Shown: positions 56,478 to 64,000 of the stretch, piece by piece
Position numbering within the stretch: position 1 is the first letter of the stretch
How the letters are laid out: every line of letters starts with the position of its first letter
NCBI GenBank assembly: GCA_003339415.1
Contig: PDHQ01000009.1
Location: forward strand, 156,106 to 220,105
From: Ophiocordyceps camponoti-saundersi (nom. inval.)
Taxonomy: Eukaryota > Ascomycota > Sordariomycetes > Hypocreales > Ophiocordycipitaceae
Length of the DNA: 64,000 nt
Reading direction: 5' to 3'
Notes under the pieces: model-generated
What the model was told of the DNA's origin: nothing
The model's input: the letters and a program-made list of their open reading frames with translations, nothing else
The model's database searches: none
Made by a program: the position numbers and the translations under genes

Positions 56478-57691
56478 CCGATTAATGAAAGGGAGAAAGG
56501 CAGACAGAATGAAGAGCGATGATCATACTTTGCTGTCTCCGTCCTACATGCTATTGCGACTGTTCCATGACGAGTTTAAAAGATGTGCATCTGCTGCTAT
56601 TATGTTGAGCATATGTACTTGAGTCTAGCTGTGAGTTACCAAACCTCACCCGTGGAAGCACATGGCGAAACAGGTAGAAGACAAACGTCCAAGGCTCTCT
56701 CGTATTGTGTCATATCAAAGTTCTATTGAGACCAGCATAACCCAGCATCTTGATAACACTGATGAAGCATATGCATTTGTTCGGTAAGGCTGGTCTGTGT
56801 CTACCATATCGTTGTCCTCTCGAAATTTCACAACCTCCGTCCGTCCTTATCCCAAGTTCTAAACGGCTTCGGTACTGAAATAAGCAGAGGCTAGAGCATG
56901 CTAAAGCAGGGCCGTGGGCAAGTATTTGGCCTTGTGAAGAGCATGTCCGTATCAAAAACTCGTCATCGATCAAAGAGCCTGGCACGGAAGAGCCTGACAC
57001 GGCAAAACGGTGAATCGAAACATCATCACCACCACTCAGGACCAAGCCGTCCTCCCTACAAAGCCTCATCGGCCGACCGTCTTTCAAGATCCCTTCTTCT
57101 CCACTTGATGATCGAAGACGAAACGTCATGTCAAGAAGCGAGATTCTTCATTCACGGCCCTGTCGTTAGTGGTCCGTACTGCTCACTCTTGAGACCATCA
57201 TCCTTGGTCGCGGTAGGCAGTGACGAGCGCCTCCTAATTTTACCCACGTAAGGTTGCATCCCTACCTATTTACCCGCGTGAAGTCGAGACTTTCAAGACG
57301 CAGCTCGGGATACTCCTTTTTTCCCTCTTGCCCCTGGTTTGCACCCGTTTTTGAAGCCTCAAAAACGACAGTACGGAGTACATACGTCTCAGAATGTCTT
57401 CTCTTACAGGATCCCCTGTTCACGACGGGGAGATTAGCAGGTCATATCTTGACATTATCCGTACTCTGTATCCGTACTTGTCTTCGGAACAAGTGGAAGG
57501 CGACTGTATGTACGGAATGTGGCTCTGAGAGGCCGGGCACTTGCTGATATTCTATGAAAGGAGCCCTCTCCCACCCGTCTATCCCCCCCTTTGCGATGGT
57601 CTCTCGCCTCGTTCTTCTCAACTTCCACAACGTATGTACGCCGATTCTCTTACAATCTGTCTTCTCCCTCCACATCACTAAAAACATCAAG

Positions 57692-58263
57692 ATGGTTACT
57701 CAGGATTATTTCCGCCTTCTGGACGGAAGCGATGCGGAAACCGACCGACAGATGCAAGAGCAATTAGGAAAAGGCGCGGATCAACAGCATTTCCCTTACG
57801 ACGAGTTGTCGTCACTTTACAACAATTTATGTGATGAACTTCATCGGATATACAAAGAGCGCGAAACCTACGATGAAAATGTCCACGACTGTGGTCATCT
57901 GTCGCTGGCGCAAGTTCATGAAGTGCATGTCCTGCTAAGCGACGTTTACGATTGGCTGATGTCGTATAAACTCTGTTCCATTTGTGGGGGATTGATTGTA
58001 TGTTTGCAACCCCCCCCCCTGACTTATGAGTATGCGTATAATAGGATTCCGTTCAGCACGCTGTGACTCATGCCGCGGAAAGCCATAAAAGATTGGGATT
58101 CGAGAAAGCTCTGAAAGCAAAACTGAAAGCCTGGAATGCAGCTCCCCCGAGGGAGACATGGAAACAGAGCAAGGAGACGAAGACGAGGCCTCGACTCTCT
58201 ATACGAGCAATGATAAGGGCGATCCTGAATACACTGAGAAGCAAGGATGAAAACAACAAGTGA
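57692..58263 (+). CDS. Small acidic/helical protein with CxxC motif, unrecognised
   Basis: Exons 57692-57997 and 58045-58263 (intron 47 nt, phase 0, GTATGT donor, CTGAC branch site, TAG acceptor) give 174 residues. The N-terminal half is acidic and helical (DELSSLYNNLCDELHRIYKE), followed by LCSICGGLI with a Cys-x2-Cys that could bind zinc only with partners elsewhere. The C-terminal half is basic (LKAKLKAW, then KQSKETKTRPRLSIRAMIRA). No signal peptide, membrane segment or known domain is found. The ATG at 57692 starts the compositionally coding part; the frame runs upstream to 57554 but that part is hydrophobic and unlike it. Confidence 0.55.
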
Positions 58264-58456
58264 ATTCGCTAATGGAGTGGACATTGTGTTGGAAGGGAGT
58301 GCGATATTACAATATGTGTGTTTGTTATTCATGGCTGGGATAGAGTGAAAACGCTTCTCAACTCAAGCTACGGGCAGTTTAATGTTCAAAGACGTTGAAG
58401 TTTGAAACTATCTTTAATCTCAAGTTAGTAACTATGTACGGATTATGTATGTACAT

Positions 58457-58809
58457 ATGTCAGGGCCGAAGGCATCCGAGCTAATGGTGTAAGTGGTTGA
58501 ACCGCCGGGGTTCACGATACCGAGTTATCTCCCGGATTCATCAGACATTTCGCAAGCTACATCATTCCTCGGGTAATAAGAAAGGCAGAGACAGATTATC
58601 ATTGGTGCATTTGTCGTTTGGGTTCAACGACTTTCGCACCTTTACCTCTCACATGTGCAAGCGAGTATCACAGACACTTCCATGATATATACCTTTCAAG
58701 AAAAGGGAAGAACTCTTATTTCGAGGACTTTATCCAAGGCACCGACATCTATATTGACAACATACATATAGCCAATAAGGAGCTGTACGACACCAAGAAG
58801 GCGTCTTGA
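58457..58809 (+). CDS. Small unrecognised protein, two-exon model
   Basis: Exon 1 58457-58488 (MSGPKASELM and two bases) joins exon 2 58545-58809 through a consensus GTAAGT donor and CAG acceptor, phase 2, for 98 residues. Exon 2 reads HFASYIIPRVIRKAETDYHW and ends in NKELYDTKKAS, with balanced hydrophobic and charged residues typical of folded protein and two close cysteines (HWCICRL). No known domain, signal peptide or membrane helix is seen. It follows another small unrecognised gene by about 190 nt on the same strand. Confidence 0.4.
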
Positions 58810-59587
58810 GCAACTCTCCCTGTACATGGTATCTTCACATGCCGCTCTCAAAGCTTCAAATAAGCTCCAAGATCAAGATCAAGCTCAGACTAACAGCTCA
58901 TCATCTAACAAGAAAAAAGATCCTCGGGACGAATCACGACTCATGATTGGGTCTACAAGTTTCCGTCATCCAATCTGTCGGACACGCCATTGCATCCCAA
59001 CCATGACGTCTTCTCCCCATCCCTTGGCCCATCGCACAATGACATCAATCAAGGAAGACGGCAAAGAACTTGGACAGACCAATCACCACCATCGGTTTCT
59101 CTCTACCAATGGAAGAAAAGCAAAACTCCTTTTCCTTTCCTTCTTCGTGAGACGCGAAAGCCCCGTTTTAAGCGCTGGCATCTACAGCTTGTTCAACTTG
59201 CTCGTCCCGGGAAGAGGAGTTAAAAAGAAACGATACCCGGTCTAAGTCAGTCATGCTTGATCCCGTAGCCGATGTCAGAAAAAAGGAACGGGCTTGGATC
59301 TTACTGGCTCCTTCAGGGGATGAGCTACACAGGGACTGGTGTGCTTGTGTGTCACGGCCCCTGTCACCATGTTTGCTTGCCGCGCGCCGGCCTTGACCAT
59401 GATCATGTGCGTGTGTTAGTATGTATGTATGTTGTATGTGCTTCACGAGTAAAGCCTGTTCTTCCAGCTAGCTGTCTACAAACATCGAGACTAAGCTCGA
59501 CCGGTCTGAGACTCATGAGGATACAAGAAAAGGGGGAGAGACAAGAAAGAAAGACAGACAGACGTAAAGAGTGAACGAGAGAAAATC
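58810..59587. other. Intergenic stretch with overlapping open frames
   Basis: Two frames stay open between about 58920 and 59245; one (ending RPGKRS) has the more protein-like composition, but no start or splice site ties it to a gene. Confidence 0.4.
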
Positions 59588-60211
59588 ATGGCTCGCATCC
59601 TGCTGTTCTTGTCCATCCTCACCATCAGCCAGCAAGGCGCATCTACGCCTGGTCAAGTGCAGACAGCCCATCTAACCTTTCGAGCCGACTCGTCTCCTGA
59701 AACGTACAATCTGACGGTCAATGCTGATGGCAAGCTCGTCGAGACGGGTGCGTCCCTGACCCCAACCGCCTGAGCCGAAGCCGTTCCATCTGCCGCAAAC
59801 ACGATGAGGACAGAACAGCTCACATGGTCGGGACAATACATACAGGTCACGACATGCTCCCCATCAGCCACATCGACGCACCAGACTACCTAGCCCGCTC
59901 CCTCTGCCATTTCCAGACCCCGCGGGCCGTCAATCTGTCGACGACGGTGGCGAGCGATGGCATCACCCAGCAGGTAGTCCTCAATCCGGTCCAGCCGGTA
60001 CTGAGCGTTCGCTGCCAGGGTCAATGTGTATATACGTATGGTAAGTGACGCGATTCTGCAGTTGAAGATGAAGATTTGACGGGTGACGTGGGAAAAAACA
60101 TACATAGGTGCTTGCTACGATGTCAACAACCAGTTTGTAGGGTCTTGCTGCAATGGCCTCTGCGTCGCGACTCGTTGTCGGCCTTGGAATCTGGGTCATC
60201 CTGGAGAGTGA
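59588..60211 (+). CDS. Small secreted cysteine-rich protein (eight Cys), effector-like
   Basis: Exons 59588-59747, 59846-60040 and 60108-60211 give 152 residues; both introns are phase 1 with GTGCGT and GTAAGT donors and CAG/TAG acceptors. A signal peptide (MARILLFLSILTISQQGAS) leads a mature part with eight cysteines, in SLCHF, VRCQGQC, GACYD, GSCCNGLC and TRC. The last five cluster within about 25 residues; an even number suggests four disulphides. N-glycosylation sites are possible in YNLTVN and VNLSTT. No family is recognised. Size, secretion and cysteine content are those of fungal effectors, toxins-like or wall proteins, but nothing shows which. Confidence 0.7.
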
Positions 60212-60393
60212 AGGGAACGTTGTATTGGGTATGGGAGAGTTGTCGTGATGAAGGGAATTTCGCAGTTACAAGAAGACCAAGTACTGAGGAAGTATGGTGT
60301 TCACGATGAATACATTTTTGTCATATCTCATCACCATTCATCCCGAATAACTGCGCCAAACAAACACGCGGTAGACACAGATCAAAGAAATCG

Positions 60394-61338
60394 TCAATCA
60401 TAGCGAGACGCCCTCCCAGCAGCAGCAGTCCTCTCCATCGCACTCCGCCTAGCCGCCTCGCTCAAGACAGCATCCCTCCCATGACGCAATGCCTCCGTCC
60501 GAACCGTATTAGGATGCTTCTCCGCCATGAAGCCATCGACGAGAGCAGCGCCGATCGCAGCGGTGGCAACCTTTGCCCCCTTCGCTCCGAGCCAGGGACT
60601 GGGATCGTTACGGCTCTGCATCGCCGCCTGAGCACCGGCGCTAAAGGCCGTTCGGGCGCCCGCCTTGACCAGAGGATTCGACCACCACTGCTGACCCTTC
60701 TTCATGATGTTGCTCGGTACCGAACTCCGTCGCTGGGAGCGCTGCGAAGGCATGGCCGCCGAGGGAGGAGGCGGAGGACGACCGTCGCGCGTTTCGGACC
60801 TGCCGCGGGACGGAGCTCGCCGTGTTCTCCGTCTACCCCCGCCGTCGCTTTCTTCCGGACTGCCGGGGCGTCGGAACGGAGGAGGGGGCGGTGCGTGCGA
60901 CGACGGAGGTCCGCGACGGAGCCGATCGGATCTATCCTCTTCCGAAGGAGGACGACTCCGATGACGGCGATGATGGTCATGTCGTCGATGCCGAGGCTCA
61001 CCCTCCGACGGAAAGTCAGGGGGAGGAGGTCTCTGTCGGTGAACAAGCGGACGATGATGACCGCCGTCGTCGAATCTCGGACCGCGCGACGGCGGAGGCG
61101 GCATCGATCGCCGAGCCGGAGAAGGCGTCAAGCGGCGACGACGGTGCTCGGGCGGCACGTACAAGGGCGGACTGCGCCTCCGCCTTCTCTCATCCCAAAC
61201 ATACGGATCCTGCTCTCGACGTCGACGTTCGGAACGATGACGCCTCGGAGGCGGGCCGTGAAAGCCATCGTCACTGAAGAAGAAGTCATCGTCATCTTCG
61301 AAATCGTCAAAGTGACGAGGCCGACGGCGGTAAGTCAT
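60394..61338 (-). CDS. Arg/Pro-rich disordered protein with helical C-terminal domain
   Basis: One exon, 314 residues. Residues 1-205 are extremely rich in Arg, Pro, Ser, Asp and His (for example an acidic FEDDDDFFFSDDG start and poly-Pro runs) and look disordered. The C-terminal 100 residues are different: a Trp pair and an Ala/Gly-rich helical segment (WWSNPLVKAGARTAFSAGAQ and GAKVATAAIGAALVDGF), then an Arg/Glu-rich helix. This end is reminiscent of fungal hypothetical proteins with glycine-zipper-like helices. No function is inferred. The opposite-strand frame (60481-61431) is as long but consists of Arg-rich low complexity and is taken as a shadow. Confidence 0.6.
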   Translation of the reverse strand: MTYRRRPRHFDDFEDDDDFFFSDDGFHGPPPRRHRSERRRREQDPYVWDERRRRRSPPLYVPPEHRRRRLTPSPARRSMPPPPSRGPRFDDGGHHRPLVHRQRPPPPDFPSEGEPRHRRHDHHRRHRSRPPSEEDRSDRLRRGPPSSHAPPPPPFRRPGSPEESDGGGRRRTRRAPSRGRSETRDGRPPPPPSAAMPSQRSQRRSSVPSNIMKKGQQWWSNPLVKAGARTAFSAGAQAAMQSRNDPSPWLGAKGAKVATAAIGAALVDGFMAEKHPNTVRTEALRHGRDAVLSEAARRSAMERTAAAGRASRYD

Positions 61339-63570
61339 TGGAAAGGTGAGGCTTCTTTCTTTCTCTGTCCCCTGCCCTTGTTGAATTCCCCTCTCCTCCT
61401 CTCCTTTCTCTTAGCGAGAAGAAGAAAGTGAATATATAGTAAGTATGAACCGTGGCTGAACGCCTCTTCGCCCCTTTCTCATTTACCGCAAGGACAGAGA
61501 GAGAAAGAGGAAGGGGAGAAATAGGAACAGAATGTGCCTCGTACGGATATAAGCAGGCAAAGCAAGCGGGGAGAGAAGAATTCATATTTCGAACACGTTG
61601 GTCCAGAACGTTCTGTTCCAGTGGCATAAGACGCACATAAAGAGACCATGAGCTGACGTCACGCGAAAGAGAGGGCAAAGGGGAGGGGAAAAAAAAGGAA
61701 GAGGCCACGCGGACAGGCTCGAGATCATCTGACGTCAGGGGGTGGGAGATGGAAACCCGGTCATGGCATCATTCGGCATCAAGAAGCCGGTGATGAAAGA
61801 AAAAGCCCTGTGCCTCTTTCTTTTTTAACCTACAGGTACGGATGTACTGAAGAAAGGGAAATGTCTCATTCTTTCTCCAGTTTGATCTACGCCAGATTAC
61901 AGGGGAGAGGAAGGGGGGTTGAAAGCGAGATGTGGGCGGCTATATGAGCAGCTGGACAGCCATACTCTGTCGCATCCTTCATCATCTTCATCCGAAAGGG
62001 ATAAAAATAAAAGTGAATGAAGAGAGATGAGAGGGAAAAATAAAAAAAAGCCATGTCTCGTCCTCGAAACACATCCATTCACTCACAAGATTAAACACGA
62101 CCCATCCGTACTACAACGATGCCCGTCCGGAAGAGAAACCGTATTTGCATCTATCCGTGACGGGATGACAATGACAGCCATAGCTAATAAAACGACGCGT
62201 TGCAATGATGAAGAAAGGGATCGATCTGTGTAACGCTGTCTTGGAGGAACGGGATTCTGCTTCGTGGCGTGCCGCTATAGGTGCTATGCTCTCTCCCGCG
62301 ATGCTCTCCCGCATCGATCAACCATTAAAGCACAGAATCCTTCCAACAGGGATTTCTATACGGAATATGTATAAACATAAAATAACGTCCAATCACCTCT
62401 GCATCTCCCGTAGCACAGAACAAGCCGGACCTTGTTTCAGACAGACGCTCTCCTCTTCATCGACACAACCCATCTCCTCCTCCTCACCCTCTACGGAGTA
62501 CTAATGCCCTGCATCTCAACCCCCGTTCAAGCAGGGGAGAGAGAGACAGCAGAAGAGGAGTTTCTCCCCCCCCCCCCCCGGTCAGCCCGCATTTGTTTCG
62601 TCCTCCACCCCCTTTCATAGATCCTACGAGACGCAGCAGCCTGCTCCGTCGCACACAAACTCCCTCAAGCAGGGTCATCGAGCTCGTACAAGCTGTTGCT
62701 GTTATTTTACTATGGCTACGATACAGTAATAGTACATACATACCTACGTGCCTACATACATACAGCAGTTGCACGATGCGGCTTACATGGCTGGCTACCT
62801 ACCTTTGTATGTATGTATGTATTTTTGCACAATCTTTGCCAGGGCAGAGACATCTTCGACCCGTGTGATTCGTCGGCGCCTCTTCGTACAAATCGTAAGG
62901 ATACATCCATTCATATGCAGACGCATGTATTCATGTGTGTGTATTACAGGAGCAAAGCAGAACAAAACAGACAAGCCACCATCAACATGCATACGAGAGA
63001 ATGGAGAGAGACGGGGAAGGGAAGGGGAGGGGGGGAAACACAGAGCTCAAACCAGCCCTGGCTGCACTACCCCAGCCAGCCAGCCAGCCAGGCCCTCCTC
63101 CTTCTCATCCTCCTCCTCCTCAACTCCCGTCCCTCAGCTTGCAATGATAAGTGATCCCCGTCTCCCCCCGCCCCCATTCACTCGTACATACATAACAACA
63201 CTGAAGAAGAAGAAGAAGAGGGGGGAAACCAAGGGAAATGGAACGTTGATAAGAAATTCGGCCCCCCAAACCCAATCTCAGGCGAATCCTCCTGATACTA
63301 CATACCCTTCTCAGCTAAACCCTCTTCCTCTCCTCCTTCTTATCTCTACCGGCCTCCCAATTCCACCCCCCCCGCTCCCGAGAAGAGGCTAGCTAGCATC
63401 AAGCTGCCGGTTACTGATAAGCTTTCACTAGCAACAACTTCATAACATCAACTTTGCCCCCCCCTCCCTCCCTCTATCTTGCATCTCCCCTTCCATCTCT
63501 TTCCCCTCGTCACAGTCATCACATCTCCAATATACCCTCTTTCAGCACATCTATATACTCCTTCACCATA
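61339..63570. other. 2.2-kb divergent intergenic region
   Basis: No gene is recognised. Contains TACA runs, TACGGAGTA at 62492, a C run at about 62568-62579, (CAGC)n near 63073-63090 and the CT-rich leader of the permease gene. Confidence 0.55.
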
Positions 63571-64000
63571 ATGGGCTGGGTCGATACCATCAACACAAGG
63601 GTAGCCACCAGTCCCGTCGGACGCTGGTTCCGCCTCGACGGCTGCGGCCATGTAGGGATTTTCCCTTCTCCCCCCCCTTCATCATCCATTATACATGATC
63701 ATGTATAAGAAATGCTACACACCATTATCGCCAACAGCCACAACTCCAACAAACCTCCCATCCAGCTAACAAACCACAACCGCCAGCCCCTCGCCCGCAA
63801 AGACTCCCTCTTCACAACAGAGCTAAGAGCAGGCCTAGCGACCTTCTTCGCAATGGCCTACATCATAGCCGTCAACTCCTCCATCGTCGCCGACTCCGGA
63901 GGCTCCTGCGTCTGCCAAGCCCGCTCCGCCGCCGACCCGGACTGCGATCGCGACGTCGGCTACATGCTGTGCGTCCAGGACGTCAAGCGCGATGCCGTTA
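63571..64000 (+). CDS. AzgA-type purine (hypoxanthine/guanine) permease, 5' part only
   Basis: Exon 1 63571-63651 and exon 2 from 63766 to the window edge (phase 0; GTAGGG donor, CAG acceptor). The start [20 protein letters not shown] and the segment [20 protein letters not shown] (first transmembrane helix) followed by [15 protein letters not shown] are characteristic of the AzgA/NCS2-type purine permeases of fungi. Family role: proton-coupled uptake of adenine, guanine and hypoxanthine at the plasma membrane. About 100 of the usual 570-590 residues are in the window. The acceptor is the first frame-compatible CAG; a later one at 63786 would shorten the loop by seven residues. Confidence 0.85.

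Larger units (their letters stand above)
54209..57691. other. 3.5-kb intergenic region
   Basis: No intact gene is recognised. It contains an (ATG)n run at 55543-55578, a protein-like block at 56058-56477 (listed separately) and TACGGAGTA at 57372. Frames at 56710-57129 (minus) and 56898-57251 (plus) oppose each other and neither is recognisable. Confidence 0.5.

Noticed and set aside
58474..58537. tRNA-Glu-like sequence with matching ends (ATCCG and CGGAT) and a TGGTGTAAGTGG segment
   Set aside because: Only 64 nt, no proper T-arm or anticodon stem, and it overlaps a consensus GTAAGT intron of a small gene, which explains the A-box-like bases.
60481..61431. Plus-strand frame of 316 codons
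   Set aside because: Antisense to the Arg/Pro-rich minus-strand gene; its product is Arg-rich low complexity without a folded part.

Overview
The window is nuclear DNA of a filamentous ascomycete (Pezizomycotina; Sordariomycetes is my best guess, from gene content only). Most genes carry short GT-AG introns of about 45-175 nt, often with CTGAC or CTAAC branch sites. Genes sit singly on both strands, and long intergenic stretches are full of (TACA)n, (GA)n, (CA)n and homopolymer tracts. I saw no operons, viral genes, CRISPR arrays, rRNA or convincing tRNA.

Layout. 0-5.5 kb: an Mte1/Dbl2/ZGRF1-type DNA-repair protein and a tRNA adenosine deaminase (TAD2-like). 8.7-10.9 kb: a secreted multicopper oxidase (minus). 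14.1-15.4 kb: a Git3/cAMP-receptor-like GPCR. 17.6-21.7 kb: a small secreted basic protein, a coding-like exon with a 9-residue repeat, a GFA/CENP-V-type protein and an unnamed protein with a possible alternative C-terminus. 24.8-28.5 kb: a tyrosinase with signal peptide and GPI-type tail, then a secreted histidine-phosphatase-fold protein (minus). 30.2-31.7 kb: a secreted alpha-amylase. 31.9-35.6 kb: a ferric/cupric reductase and a Ctr copper transporter, head to head. 36.2-37.0 kb: an HsbA-type cell-wall protein. 37.0-44.3 kb: a gene desert. 44.3-47.6 kb: a copper P1B-ATPase with Cys- and His-rich N-terminus. 48.1-50.2 kb: a cytochrome P450. 52.2-54.2 kb: a ten-exon LaeA-like methyltransferase. 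57.7-61.3 kb: two small unrecognised genes, an eight-cysteine secreted protein and an Arg-rich protein. The right edge cuts an AzgA-type purine permease.

How genes may work together. Five genes between 8.7 and 47.6 kb use, reduce, import or export copper: multicopper oxidase, tyrosinase, metalloreductase, Ctr importer and Cu-ATPase. Reductase and importer are divergent over about 1.2 kb, the arrangement expected of a reductive Cu(I) uptake module. I infer a copper-homeostasis neighbourhood, with the two secreted cuproenzymes as plausible clients; coregulation is untested.

Limits. Exon boundaries were set by eye from reading frame, splice consensus and family resemblance, without transcripts or database searches. 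A 10-N gap at 24229-24238 and long poly-G/poly-C tracts mark places where the assembly should not be trusted.
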